DNA from: Candidatus Denitrolinea symbiosum
Lineage (GTDB): Bacteria > Chloroflexota > Anaerolineae > Anaerolineales > Villigracilaceae
Reading direction: 5' to 3'
Length of the DNA stretch: 53,231 nt
NCBI GenBank assembly: GCA_017312345.1
Contig: BLAA01000002.1
Span: 1 to 53,231 of the forward strand
Of this stretch, positions 20,277 to 28,865 are shown piece by piece. Each line of letters begins with the position of its first letter. Position 1 is the first letter of the stretch. Below the pieces are notes generated by a model. The model did not search any database and was not told the DNA's origin. It worked only from the letters and a program-made list of their open reading frames with translations. The translations under genes were made by a program, and so were the position numbers.

Positions 20277-21010
20277 TGGTTTTCAGCGCCTTCGCGATAC
20301 ACGCCTTGATATTCGGGCGGCAGGAGGCGCGCCAGTTCCCGCATGATCTGGACGGTACCGTTCGCCAAATCCGCGTGACGGTCCCCGGTGCGGACGAGGC
20401 GGAAGGGCCGCCCGACGGTCATCGTGACGGGGACGCGCGGCCAGCAGAACAGTCCGCGATAGAGGCGGGGATTCTCGGTCCCGGTCAACGCGATGGGGAC
20501 GAGAGGGACGTCTGCGCGCAGGGCGAGGAAAGCCGCGCCGTCCAGTCCCTGCTCGAGTCCGCCGATCACGCTCTCGCGTCCCTCGGGAGCGATGGTCACA
20601 AACCGTCCGAGGCGCAGCGACTCCAGCGCGCAGTTCAACGCGCGGCGGTCGGGACGTCCGCGATGAAGCCAGATGACGCCGTACGGTTCGGCGAAGACCC
20701 GCAGCGCGGCGATGTCGTAGAGATTGCTTGCGGCCAGCGAATCCACTTCGAGCGTTTGGAGTTGCGAAAGGATGACGACGATGTCCGCGTCGCCAAGATG
20801 GTTGAGGACGAGCAGCGCGGGGCCGCGTTCGGGAAAATTTTCCAGGCCGCGCACGGCAAGGTCAATTCGCGTCGCGACGAGGAAACGCATGAGGGCGCGC
20901 AAGACGCGGCGCGTCAACCTGCGCCGCCAGTGATATTCGGGGACGCGCGTCAATTCGGGGCGGAATTTTTCCGCGACGGGTTTAGGAGGCGGCGATGACG
21001 GATTCGGCAT
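20273..21010 (-). CDS. 1-acyl-sn-glycerol-3-phosphate acyltransferase family protein (PlsC-like)
   Basis: 245 residues. NHLGDAD carries the HX4D catalytic motif of lysophospholipid acyltransferases. IAPEGRESVIGGLEQG is the EGxR-type block and VPLVPIALTG motif IV. A basic N-terminus (WRRRLTRRVLRALMRFLV) suggests membrane association. It overlaps the next plsC-like gene upstream by about 29 bp and prmA downstream by 4 bp. Two paralogues in tandem may handle different acyl chains or the two steps of phosphatidate synthesis (inference). Confidence 0.85.
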   Translation of the reverse strand: MPNPSSPPPKPVAEKFRPELTRVPEYHWRRRLTRRVLRALMRFLVATRIDLAVRGLENFPERGPALLVLNHLGDADIVVILSQLQTLEVDSLAASNLYDIAALRVFAEPYGVIWLHRGRPDRRALNCALESLRLGRFVTIAPEGRESVIGGLEQGLDGAAFLALRADVPLVPIALTGTENPRLYRGLFCWPRVPVTMTVGRPFRLVRTGDRHADLANGTVQIMRELARLLPPEYQGVYREGAENQ

Positions 21011-21668
21011 AGACCCCGCGATATTCCTCGGGCAGCAGCCCCGCGATGTGACGCATCACCAGGTCCGCGTTGCGCTGGCGGGATTCGCGCCGCGCCGCGC
21101 CCTTCCCCTCGACGACGGGCAGGCGGATCGGCTTGCCGATGCGCATTTCCAAATTCGGCCTTTCGCCGCGGCGGGCGCGCTGCCAGAAATCGTCGGTCGT
21201 GCCGACGAGACCGACCGGCAGGACCGGCGCGCGCGTCTCTTCGACGATGTAGGCGATGCCCGGCTTCGCGCGCCGCATGGCCGTCACGCGCGAGCGTCCG
21301 CCCTCGGGCGCGATGAACAGCGGGCGGCCAGACTTGACGACGCGCGTCGTCCACTCGAGCAGGGCGCGGTCGTACTCGCCGCGATGCACGGGCGTCACGC
21401 CATAGAGTTTGAGCAGCTGCCCCTGCCCGGGTTTGTCGAACACATCCGCCGCGCCGATGATCTCCAGCGTCTCGGGCCAGAAGGCCGCCGCGAACGGCGG
21501 GTCGAAGATCGAGACGTGGTTGACCGCCGCCACATACGGTTTGCCCAGCGGCACGTTGTCAAGTCCAGTGATCTTCACGCGCGCCAGAATATGAAACAGC
21601 CCGCGAAACACGACCCGCAAAACGGGACGGGTGATTCGAAATCGCAGGGGCGCGCGGTATTCATCCAT
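20982..21668 (-). CDS. plsC: 1-acyl-sn-glycerol-3-phosphate acyltransferase (PlsC-like)
   Basis: About 228 residues. VAAVNHVSIFDPPF holds the HX4D motif, LFIAPEGGRSRVT the EGGRS motif, and APVLPVGLVGT the later conserved strand. It should acylate lysophosphatidate at the membrane to make phosphatidate. ATG 21668 (MDEYRAPL) overlaps the end of cmk by eight bases; an upstream in-frame ATG would lie deeper in cmk. The C-termini of the two tandem acyltransferases are similar (LLPEEYRGVY versus LLPPEYQGVY), indicating duplication. Confidence 0.88.
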   Translation of the reverse strand: MDEYRAPLRFRITRPVLRVVFRGLFHILARVKITGLDNVPLGKPYVAAVNHVSIFDPPFAAAFWPETLEIIGAADVFDKPGQGQLLKLYGVTPVHRGEYDRALLEWTTRVVKSGRPLFIAPEGGRSRVTAMRRAKPGIAYIVEETRAPVLPVGLVGTTDDFWQRARRGERPNLEMRIGKPIRLPVVEGKGAARRESRQRNADLVMRHIAGLLPEEYRGVYAESVIAAS

Positions 21669-22395
21669 TGCACAGCTCGCGGACGCGCGCGAAAACTTCA
21701 TCGGCAGACAGCCCCTCGGTGTCCACGATGACCGCGTCGTCCGCGGGACGCAGGGGCGCGACCGAGCGCGTCGAATCGATTCGGTCGCGCGCGTGGATCT
21801 TCGCGAGGATCTCCGCGTAGTCGGCCTCTCCGCCCCGCGCGATGATCTCCGCGAAGCGGCGGCGGGCGCGTTCCTCGGCGGAAGCGTCGAGGTAAATCTT
21901 CAAGTCCGCCTCGGGCAGGATGACCGTGCCGATATCGCGTCCCACCATCACGATGCGGCCGCGCTGGCCGATACGGCGCTGTTGACTGCCCATGGCGAGT
22001 CGCACGCCCGCGTAGGCGGAGACGATGGAGACGTTCGCGTCCACTTCGGGACGACGCGTCTCCCAGGTGACGTCGCGTCCCTCGACGATCACATCGCAGG
22101 CGCGTCCATCGGACTTCGAGGCGGGCGCGACGTCAATGGACATTTCCTCGGCGAGGCGCGTCGCCGCGGCCTCGTCGTGGACGTCCACGCCGCGCTGGAG
22201 CGCGCTCCACGTGACGGCGCGGTACATCACGCCCGTGTCGAAAAAAAGATAACCGAGGTCGTCGGCGAGACGTTTGCCGATGGTGGATTTTCCCGACGCG
22301 GCGGGACCGTCTATGGCGATGATGGAGGGGACGTCAGGCATCAGTTTTTGAATTTCGGGTTGTGGGTTGTTTGCGGCGCTCGGCGTATCTCTCAT
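21661..22395 (-). CDS. cmk: Cytidylate kinase
   Basis: A 244-residue P-loop kinase: IIAIDGPAASGKSTIGKRLA is the Walker A region, DTGVMYRAVTW binds the nucleotide monophosphate, and VGRDIGTVILPEADLKIYLDAS, RRFAEI and RDRIDSTRSVAPL are the other CMP-kinase blocks. It phosphorylates CMP/dCMP. ATG 22395 overlaps the upstream stop (ATGA); the alternative ATG 22341 (MPDVPSIIAIDG) better matches the usual length, so the first 18 residues are uncertain. Linkage of cmk to plsC is common. Confidence 0.95.
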   Translation of the reverse strand: MRDTPSAANNPQPEIQKLMPDVPSIIAIDGPAASGKSTIGKRLADDLGYLFFDTGVMYRAVTWSALQRGVDVHDEAAATRLAEEMSIDVAPASKSDGRACDVIVEGRDVTWETRRPEVDANVSIVSAYAGVRLAMGSQQRRIGQRGRIVMVGRDIGTVILPEADLKIYLDASAEERARRRFAEIIARGGEADYAEILAKIHARDRIDSTRSVAPLRPADDAVIVDTEGLSADEVFARVRELCNG

Positions 22396-24125
22396 GGCTT
22401 TTCCGCGTCAATGAACAGGTCGGCGCGGCCCCAGAGAATGACTGTCTCCGGCGCGGTTGGGAGGTCGTGATAGGCGAGCCAGCCCAGGGTATAGGACGAA
22501 AACGAATCCCAGGCGGGATACAGGCGCCAGTTAAAGTCCTGCCCGCGATAGGACGCGGCCAGGCCGAGGTCGTCGCGCGTCGGCGTGATGACCAGTTCGG
22601 GCGCGGAGGCCGGGTCGAGGGCGACGACGTTCTGCGGGTTGTGGCCGCGAAGCGCCCAGGTCAGCGCGGGCGAGTCCACGCCGACGATGAGGACCGGCAG
22701 GGAGTCCGTCTGACCGACAGCCCATTCCGAGGTCTGGTTCACGGTGAGCGTGAGCAGGTCTGCCTGCGCGATGCGCGGGGACAGATCCCAGAGTTCGACG
22801 GCTTTTTCGTCGCGCAGTCCCGTCGCGCCCCAGGCCGCGCCGAGCGTGTAGACGCCGAGGACGACGGCCGCGCCCCATGCCGCGCCGACGCGCGCCACCC
22901 GCGCCGACCAGCCATATCCCACCAGCGCCGCGCTGACGATCAGGAGAACGAACGCCCCGGCGAGCAGCAGCAGGCGGATGTTGGCCTCCCGCGAGGGGAT
23001 GGTCGTCCAGCGCAAGGCCTCCACGTCCATCCACGCGAAGGCGAGCAGAAGGATGACGAGGGCGGCAAGCCCGACGATTTCGAGGCGGTCTTCGCGGGGA
23101 AATTCGAGATGACGCGCCAATTCGAGCGCGGCGAGAGTCCACAGCGGGACGAGCGCCCAGACGAGGTCCGCGGGCTGGCGGGCGGGATAAAACGCCGCCA
23201 GCAGAATCGCGACCAGCGTCCACAGGCTGAGGCGGATGGCGTCGGCGGAGCCGTCCCACCAGCCGCGCCCGATGGCGATGAGCGCGAAGGGGACGGCGAG
23301 CAACTGGTACACGCCCAGCGCGAGGAAGAGACGGCCGACCGGCACGGAGACGGGCGAGACCCAGCCTTTGAGATAGTCGGGGAGCGAGGCCAGCCACGCG
23401 CCCAGTCCCTGCGGGGAGAGGAAGAGGAGAGTCGAAACGGCGAGGAGAGTCGCGAGCAGGGCGGCGCCCAGCGCCCGGTAATCGGTCTTCAGCGGGACAA
23501 TGACGGGAGAGGAGGCGACGGAATCGTTCTCCGGCGCGGCCGCGTCCGACTCCGTCTCGGCGGAAGCGGGGCGCGCGGACATGAACTGGGCGAGCATCCA
23601 CGCGAGGAGCAGGCCGAGGAGTCCGGGCCAGAGGGCGGGGCCGGAGAGAAGCGCCAGGGCGAGGAAAACGCCCGCGAGGCGCGGCCGGCTGCGGGTCCAG
23701 AAAGCGGCGGCGAGCAGGGACGAGGTCACGGCGAGGATGGGTCCGCCCGCCTGTCGCGAGAGCGAGACGAGGGCCGGGTCCAGCGCGAAGAAGAAGGCGA
23801 GGAGGAGAGCGGGGCGCGGCGTCAGCCGATCCCGGAGGAGGAGCGGCGCGAAGACGAGCGCCGTCCCGAATAGAGCGGGCCAGAAGCGGGCGAGGAAATT
23901 GAAACTGCCGAAGATGAAGAACAGGACGGCGGTGAGGCTGGTATAGGCGACGTGGGAACTGAGCGCGGGATACTGTCCCTGCGCGATGTGGAGGGCGTCC
24001 AGCGCGAGCCGCGCCTCGGAATCGGAGAGGGGAAGTTCGCCGAGGCGGACGAAGCGCAATCCGAGGGCGATGAGAAAAGCCAGGCAATATAGGGCTGTTT
24101 CGTGACGGGGAGGACGCGGGGTCAT
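22392..24125 (-). CDS. GT-C type membrane glycosyltransferase (PMT/ArnT-like)
   Basis: 577 residues, highly hydrophobic with about 11-13 predicted membrane segments. The first extracytoplasmic loop has LGELPLSDSEARLALD, matching the acidic loop-1 site of polyprenyl-phosphate-sugar dependent GT-C enzymes. RFWPALFGTALVFAPLLL and the repeated LLAFFFALDPAL-type helices fit the PMT/ArnT superfamily. The soluble C-terminal part (around 430-577) is divergent. It probably glycosylates lipid or protein on the outer face, substrate unknown. A TAAAAT hexamer ends six bases before the ATG with no Shine-Dalgarno, so the message may be leaderless. Confidence 0.75.
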   Translation of the reverse strand: MTPRPPRHETALYCLAFLIALGLRFVRLGELPLSDSEARLALDALHIAQGQYPALSSHVAYTSLTAVLFFIFGSFNFLARFWPALFGTALVFAPLLLRDRLTPRPALLLAFFFALDPALVSLSRQAGGPILAVTSSLLAAAFWTRSRPRLAGVFLALALLSGPALWPGLLGLLLAWMLAQFMSARPASAETESDAAAPENDSVASSPVIVPLKTDYRALGAALLATLLAVSTLLFLSPQGLGAWLASLPDYLKGWVSPVSVPVGRLFLALGVYQLLAVPFALIAIGRGWWDGSADAIRLSLWTLVAILLAAFYPARQPADLVWALVPLWTLAALELARHLEFPREDRLEIVGLAALVILLLAFAWMDVEALRWTTIPSREANIRLLLLAGAFVLLIVSAALVGYGWSARVARVGAAWGAAVVLGVYTLGAAWGATGLRDEKAVELWDLSPRIAQADLLTLTVNQTSEWAVGQTDSLPVLIVGVDSPALTWALRGHNPQNVVALDPASAPELVITPTRDDLGLAASYRGQDFNWRLYPAWDSFSSYTLGWLAYHDLPTAPETVILWGRADLFIDAEKP

Positions 24126-24173
24126 GGCGCAATTTTAGCATGGAAAAAGAAACCGTCTGGTACAATCGCCGGC

Positions 24174-25184
24174 ATGAAACGCTGGCAATTCTGGCTGGGG
24201 CTGGTCATCAGCCTCGTTTTTGTGTACTGGGCCGTCCACGGCCTGGAGTGGGACTCTTTTTGGATCGCGGTCAAGTCGGCGCGATATTGGTGGCTGATCC
24301 CCGGCGTGGCCGTCTATCTCGTGGGACTTTGGGCGCGGGCGTGGCGCTGGCATTACCTGCTGCGTCCGATTAAGCCCATCCCGACCAACAGGATGTTCCC
24401 CATCGTGTGTATCGGCTACATGGGCAATAATATTTATCCGTTCCGCGCGGGGGAGGTTTTGCGGGCGGTGATCCTGAAACGCAAGGAGGGCGTCCCCGTC
24501 TCCGCCTCGCTGGCGACCGTCATCGTGGAGCGCGTCTTCGACGGCGTGGTGATGCTGGCCTTCGTCTTCCTCAACCTGCCCGAACTGGCGCGCGTCAACA
24601 GCGACTCGGGCTTCATCGGCGACATCCAATCGCTGGCGGTTTGGGGGTCGGCGGCTTTCCTCGGCGCGCTGGGAATCTTTTTGCTGGCGGCCATGTTCCC
24701 GCAAACGACGGCGCGCGTCGGGCTGTGGTTCATCGAACGTCTCACGCCGAAACGCCTGCACGAAAAAATCATCAGCGTGATGAATAAATTCCTGGATGGG
24801 CTGGCGTCGCTGCGCTCCCCCGCCAACGTGTTGATGGTCTTCGTCACGACGGTTGTCATCTGGCTTTTCGAGACGGGCAAATACTGGTTCGTCATGCACG
24901 CCTTCGACTTCAACGTCTCGTTCTTCGCGCTGATGCTGATGAACGGCATCGTGACGCTCGCGACCACCCTCCCGTCCGCGCCGGGCTACGTCGGGACGTT
25001 CGACACGCCGGGCATCGCCATCCTGCAAGCCTACGGCGTGGACAAGGCCATGGCCACCGGCTATACCCTCGTCCTCCACATCGCGCTCTGGCTCGCGCCG
25101 ACCGTCCTGGGCGCATACTTCATGGCGCGCGAGGGCGTCCACTGGAACGAATCCATGCGCGAGGAACTGGGGGAGAACGGATAA
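24174..25184 (+). CDS. Lysylphosphatidylglycerol synthase TM region family (UPF0104) membrane protein
   Basis: 336 residues with about eight membrane segments. LWARAWRWHYLLRPIKPIP, GYMGNNIYPFRAGEVLRA, ATVIVERVFDGVVML and LPSAPGYVGTFDTPGI are the conserved blocks of the AglD/MprF-type flippase domain family. There is no lysyl-transferase domain, so it is more likely a lipid or glycolipid flippase or carrier. ATG 24174 is chosen because a TACAAT (24161-24166) lies only seven bases upstream and no Shine-Dalgarno exists, suggesting leaderless translation. It is divergent from the GT-C gene. Confidence 0.85.
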   Translation: MKRWQFWLGLVISLVFVYWAVHGLEWDSFWIAVKSARYWWLIPGVAVYLVGLWARAWRWHYLLRPIKPIPTNRMFPIVCIGYMGNNIYPFRAGEVLRAVILKRKEGVPVSASLATVIVERVFDGVVMLAFVFLNLPELARVNSDSGFIGDIQSLAVWGSAAFLGALGIFLLAAMFPQTTARVGLWFIERLTPKRLHEKIISVMNKFLDGLASLRSPANVLMVFVTTVVIWLFETGKYWFVMHAFDFNVSFFALMLMNGIVTLATTLPSAPGYVGTFDTPGIAILQAYGVDKAMATGYTLVLHIALWLAPTVLGAYFMAREGVHWNESMREELGENG

Positions 25185-25816
25185 TGCCCACCATCGAACA
25201 AGCCCGCGCCTGGTACGCGGACGCCGATCCCGTCCACGATTTCGACCACGTCCTGCGCGTCTATCGGATGGCGGAACGGCTGGCCGAAGCCGAGGGCGCG
25301 GACCTGGACATCGTCCGCGCTGCGGCGCTGCTGCACGACGCGGAGGGCGCGACGCCCGGACACGCCTCCCGCGCGGACCACCATCACGCCTCGGCGGAAT
25401 TCGCCGCGCAAGTCCTCGCCTCCGAGGGCTGGGAGGCGGGACGCATCGCGGCCGTCCGGCATTGCATCCGCGCCCACCGCTATCGCGGGACCGAGAAACC
25501 CGAAACGCTCGAAGCGAAGGTCCTCTTCGACGCCGACAAACTCGACGTGCTGGGAGCCATCGGCGCGGCGCGCGCCATCGGTTACGCGTCCCTGGCGGGG
25601 ACGCCGTGGTACGCGGAGCCGTCCCGTCAATTTTTGGAAAGCGGCCGCGAGGTCGAAGGCGAGCCGCACAGCGCCTACCACGAGCATCTCTTCAAACTGC
25701 GGAAAGTCCGCGAGCGCATGTTCACGTCCACGGCGCGCGCCATCGCGGAGGAGCGGTTAAAATATCTCGATGAATTCTTCGAGCGTTTGATTGACGAATG
25801 GTACGGAAAACGCTGA
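25184..25816 (+). CDS. HD-domain phosphohydrolase
   Basis: A 210-residue protein with metal-binding HD motifs: DPVHDFDHVLRVYRMAERL (first His), ALLHDAEGATPG (the HD pair) and KVLFDADKLDVLGAIGAARA (last Asp). The family hydrolyses nucleotides or phosphoesters. HIRAHRYRG-like residues in the middle give further metal ligands. Its ATG overlaps the stop of the membrane protein by one base (TAATG), so the two are co-translated. Confidence 0.88.
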   Translation: MPTIEQARAWYADADPVHDFDHVLRVYRMAERLAEAEGADLDIVRAAALLHDAEGATPGHASRADHHHASAEFAAQVLASEGWEAGRIAAVRHCIRAHRYRGTEKPETLEAKVLFDADKLDVLGAIGAARAIGYASLAGTPWYAEPSRQFLESGREVEGEPHSAYHEHLFKLRKVRERMFTSTARAIAEERLKYLDEFFERLIDEWYGKR

Positions 25817-25895
25817 TCTTCTTAACCGCAAAGCGCGCCAAGAACGCAAAGCAAAAGAATAAGACTTCGCGCTCCTTGCAGCCTGCGCGGTAAAA
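25817..25895. repeat. ACCGCAAAG-type dispersed intergenic repeat, copy 1
   Basis: TTAACCGCAAAGCGCGCCAA, AACGCAAAG, ACTTCGCG and GCGCGGTAAAAC occur in order. The outer parts are complementary (ACCGC...GCGGT), so it can fold as a loose hairpin. A second copy lies at about 28344-28410. No gene is present. It sits just before the arginase Shine-Dalgarno AAGGAG. Confidence 0.5.
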
Positions 25896-25910
25896 CAAAA
25901 AGGAGCCAAA

Positions 25911-26819
25911 ATGCAAATAGACATTATCGGTATCCCCGTTGACCTCGGCGCGGATCGCCGCGGCGTGGACATGGGCCCCAGCGCCATCCGCTACGCCCAG
26001 TTGCAGCCGCGTCTCGAAAGCCTGGGATACGCGGTGGAAGACAAGGGCAACATCGAAGTCCCGATCGCGGAGATGTGTTCGATCTCCGAGCCAAAGTTAA
26101 AGTACATTGACTGCATCGTGCCGATGGGACGCCGCGTGGCCGGCGCGGTCGCCGTCTGTATGCAGGCGGGACACTTCCCCCTCGTCCTCGGCGGCGACCA
26201 CAGCCTGGCATACGCCTCCATTCGCGGCGCGGCCAAATTCAAAAAACTCGGCGTCATCTGGGTGGACGCGCACGCCGACTTCAACACCGCCGAGACCACG
26301 CCCTCGGGCAACATCCACGGGATGCCGCTCGCCGCCCTCGCGGGCCTCGGCGACCGGCGCCTCGTCCAACTCTGGGACGAGGCGGTTCCCGTCGTGGACC
26401 CGAAGCGGATCGCGGTCATCGGGGCGCGCGACCTCGACCCCGGCGAAAAAGCCAACCTGCGCGCGGCCGGCGTGATGGTGCAGGGCATGGAGCAGCTCGA
26501 CCGCTTCGGCATGTATCAGTGCGTCATGAAAGCCATTGACCGCGTAAGCCAGGACACGGACGGGATCTATCTCTCCTTCGACATGGACGCGCTCGACCCG
26601 CGCCACGCGCCCGGGGTGGGGACGCCCGTGGCCGCGGGGTTGACGCAGCGCGAGGGCCACCTCGTCTGCGAACTGATCGCGGAGACGGGCAAACTCGTCG
26701 GCATGGACCTCGTCGAAGTGAATCCCATCCTCGACGTGCAAAACCGCACCGCCGACCTCGCGGTGGAGTTCATCCTCTCCGCCCTCGGTTACCGCGTGTG
26801 GAACGGCGACAACGAATAA
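25911..26819 (+). CDS. rocF: Arginase
   Basis: 302 residues of the ureohydrolase family. Manganese ligands are visible in GGDHSLAYAS (His), WVDAHADFNT (Asp, His, Asp) and LSFDMDALDPRHAPG (Asp, Asp). GIPVDLGADRRGVDMGPSAIRYA at the N-terminus and the late GMDLVEVNPILD complete the arginase pattern (rather than agmatinase). It hydrolyses arginine to ornithine and urea. AAGGAG precedes the ATG. Confidence 0.95.
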   Translation: MQIDIIGIPVDLGADRRGVDMGPSAIRYAQLQPRLESLGYAVEDKGNIEVPIAEMCSISEPKLKYIDCIVPMGRRVAGAVAVCMQAGHFPLVLGGDHSLAYASIRGAAKFKKLGVIWVDAHADFNTAETTPSGNIHGMPLAALAGLGDRRLVQLWDEAVPVVDPKRIAVIGARDLDPGEKANLRAAGVMVQGMEQLDRFGMYQCVMKAIDRVSQDTDGIYLSFDMDALDPRHAPGVGTPVAAGLTQREGHLVCELIAETGKLVGMDLVEVNPILDVQNRTADLAVEFILSALGYRVWNGDNE

Positions 26820-26848
26820 AAAAGACAGCCGCTTCAAAGCGGCTGTCT
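26817..26848 (-). terminator. Terminator for the class V aminotransferase gene
   Basis: A 9-bp stem GACAGCCGC/GCGGCTGTC (26824-26832 with 26839-26847). The A-run at 26817-26823 becomes the U-tract in minus orientation. On the plus strand no T-run follows, so it mainly serves the minus gene. The stem is nearly the same as the one after tRNA-Val (32287-32310). Confidence 0.8.
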
Positions 26849-26866
26849 CATTGAACGCCGGTTCCG

Positions 26867-28270
26867 CTACTGCAACAACCCTTCCGCAAATTTCAAAAGC
26901 GCCCGCACATCCTGAAAATTGCTGACCATCCCGACCGAGATCCGCACCGCGCCGCTGGACTTGCCGTCAATGCAGAGACGGAAATCGTCCACGCTCAGGC
27001 GCTCTTCGTGACCCGGCTGGGTGAAGCAGACGTCCAGCTCGACGCGCGAGATGTTCAGCGCCACCTCGCCCGCGCCGGGGTTGCAGAAACACCCCGTCCG
27101 CAGGGAGATGTTGACTTTGTTGGCCTCGCTCTCGATGAAGCGATGGTCAATCGGATTCCCGTCCTTATCGAAAAAGTTGACGGTCACCGAGCCGCCTCGC
27201 CCCTCGGGGACGGCGGGTCCGTAAATGCGGACGAGGGGCGCGCCCGTCGAGTGTTTCATCGCCGCCAGGTTTTCGAGCAGCCAGCCGGTCAACATGCGGA
27301 CGCGCTCGTGGATCAGTTCGTAGCCAATGGACTCGATGTGCTTGAGACCGATCTCCACCGCGGGGATGTTGAGGTAGTCGAGCGTGCCGTCCTCGAACGC
27401 GGCGGGACCGTCGGCAAGGTAGTATTTGCCTCCCTGCACCGAGGCGACGGTGATCGTCCCGCCCGCGAACCAGGGACGGCGCAACTTACGGAGCGCCTCT
27501 TTGCGGGCGATGAGCGCGCCGATGCCCGTCGGGTAGCCGAACATTTTGTAGAACGAGATCGGCACAAAGTCGGGGTGGACCGCGGAGAGGTCGAGCGGGT
27601 TGGTCGGGACGAAGGCAGCCGCGTCGAGCAGCACGTCCCAGCCGTGGAAGCGGGCGCGCGCGATCCAGTCGAGGGGATGCTGGACGCCCGAGAAGTTGGA
27701 TTGCGCCGGGAACGCGAAAAGATTGAACCCGCCCTCTTTGGGCCGCGCCAGTTCGCGGTCGAGTTGCGAAGCGTCGACGCGCATGTCGGGCAGGGCGACG
27801 GGAATGTACGTCACCTCGGCGCCGCGGGCGTGGGCAAATTCCCGAATCCCGTTGACCGAGTTGTGATTGTCGAACGTGAGCAGGTAGCGCGAGTTGGAGT
27901 CGAAGGGATAGGACTCGCCGACGATCTTGAGCGCGCCGCTGGCGTTGGCGGTGAAGATGGCGACGTATTCATCGGGGTCGGCGCGGAAGAAACGCAGGAT
28001 GTATTCGCGGGTATGCTCCACGAGTTCGGTGGAGGCTTGCGAGGCGGGATTGGTGGAATGCGGGTTGCCGAAGACGTGTTCGCTGAGCAGGCGATGATGG
28101 CGGAGAATTTGCGACTCGGCGTAGAGACCGCCGCCGGTGTAATCGAGATACACCTGGGAGTTCACGTCGAGGCGCGCGTACTCGCTGAGGCGGAGGCGAT
28201 CGAGCGCGTCGGTGGCAGGATAGGCGGGAAAGGCTTTTAGAAATGCAACGAGGTCGAGGTCTTGGGACAT
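26867..28270 (-). CDS. Class V aminotransferase, molybdenum-cofactor-sulfurase-like
   Basis: 467 residues of PLP-dependent fold type I. VYLDYTGGGLYAESQI, FGNPHSTNPAS, TANASGALKIVGE, FNLFAFPAQSNFSGVQHPL, PISFYKMFGYPTGIGALI (PLP Lys) and NISLRTGCFCNPGAGE (active-site Cys region) match the N-terminal sulfurase domain of MoCo sulfurases (MOCOS/ABA3). There is no C-terminal MOSC domain, so it is a stand-alone cysteine-desulfurase-like enzyme. ATG 28270 (MSQDLDLVAF) is preferred; the 35 upstream codons look like intergenic sequence. The sulfur acceptor is unknown. Confidence 0.85.
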   Translation of the reverse strand: MSQDLDLVAFLKAFPAYPATDALDRLRLSEYARLDVNSQVYLDYTGGGLYAESQILRHHRLLSEHVFGNPHSTNPASQASTELVEHTREYILRFFRADPDEYVAIFTANASGALKIVGESYPFDSNSRYLLTFDNHNSVNGIREFAHARGAEVTYIPVALPDMRVDASQLDRELARPKEGGFNLFAFPAQSNFSGVQHPLDWIARARFHGWDVLLDAAAFVPTNPLDLSAVHPDFVPISFYKMFGYPTGIGALIARKEALRKLRRPWFAGGTITVASVQGGKYYLADGPAAFEDGTLDYLNIPAVEIGLKHIESIGYELIHERVRMLTGWLLENLAAMKHSTGAPLVRIYGPAVPEGRGGSVTVNFFDKDGNPIDHRFIESEANKVNISLRTGCFCNPGAGEVALNISRVELDVCFTQPGHEERLSVDDFRLCIDGKSSGAVRISVGMVSNFQDVRALLKFAEGLLQ

Positions 28271-28343
28271 GGCGAAACTCCTGCGTCCATTTAACCACAG
28301 TCTCTCGCGCTTGCGAAGGAGTCCCCCCTCGGAAATTACGTCA

Positions 28344-28410
28344 AGATTTACCGCAAAGGCCGCAAAGAAACGCAATTAAACTTCGCGTTCCCGGCGGTTC
28401 AATGGGTTTG
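28344..28410. repeat. ACCGCAAAG-type dispersed intergenic repeat, copy 2
   Basis: TTTACCGCAAAGGCCGCAAAG, AACGCA, ACTTCGCG and GGCGGTTC resemble the segment at 25817-25895 in the same order. It appears to be a member of a genome-wide degenerate palindromic repeat family. No gene seen. Confidence 0.5.
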
Positions 28411-28424
28411 GCGGTGGGAAATTT

Positions 28425-28865
28425 TCAGCCTTCTGTGAAAGTCAACGCCTCGGCAGGCCAGTTATCGGGATGGGATTTTTGGACCAGCGCGGCCACCGGC
28501 TTCGGGAGGACGTTTTGGATGGTCACCTGCTCGAGCGGCATCCAGACCGGTTCGTACGTCCCCCGCGCGGGATCCAAGTCGGGCGCGTACTCCTCGCCCG
28601 CGCCGCTTCCGAACTCCCCGCCCGTCTGTTCGACGAGGAAGAAGAACTGCGGGTCGCCGCGAAACCAGACCTTCGCCGCCAGCCGGACGACGCGCACTTC
28701 GACTCCCAACTCCTCCCGCGTCTCGCGGACGGCGCCCTGTTCGGGAGTCTCGTCCGCGTCCAGGCCGCCGCCGGGGAAGGTGAAATAATGCATCCCCGCG
28801 CGGTGGCGCTCCAGGAGCGCGAGGGAGTTGTTCTGGATGAGGATGGCGGCGGCGCGGGTTCGCAT
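28425..28865 (-). CDS. Nudix hydrolase
   Basis: A 146-residue protein with a complete Nudix box, GGGLDADETPEQGAVRETRE followed by ELGV, in which the RETREEL residues bind Mg. HYFTFPGGG precedes it. It hydrolyses a nucleoside diphosphate linked to another moiety; the substrate cannot be predicted. It follows the methyltransferase gene directly (stop and start adjacent), suggesting an operon. Confidence 0.9.
   Translation of the reverse strand: MRTRAAAILIQNNSLALLERHRAGMHYFTFPGGGLDADETPEQGAVRETREELGVEVRVVRLAAKVWFRGDPQFFFLVEQTGGEFGSGAGEEYAPDLDPARGTYEPVWMPLEQVTIQNVLPKPVAALVQKSHPDNWPAEALTFTEG

Noticed and set aside
20273..21668. Loss of the catalytic motif in one of the tandem PlsC-like proteins
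   Set aside because: On inspection both keep HX4D (HLGDAD and HVSIFD) and an EGxR-type block, so neither looks inactive.
22531..24165. A 544-residue minus-strand frame overlapping the GT-C transferase
   Set aside because: Arg/Pro-rich shadow in the +1 frame of the membrane glycosyltransferase, without hydrophobic segments or motifs.
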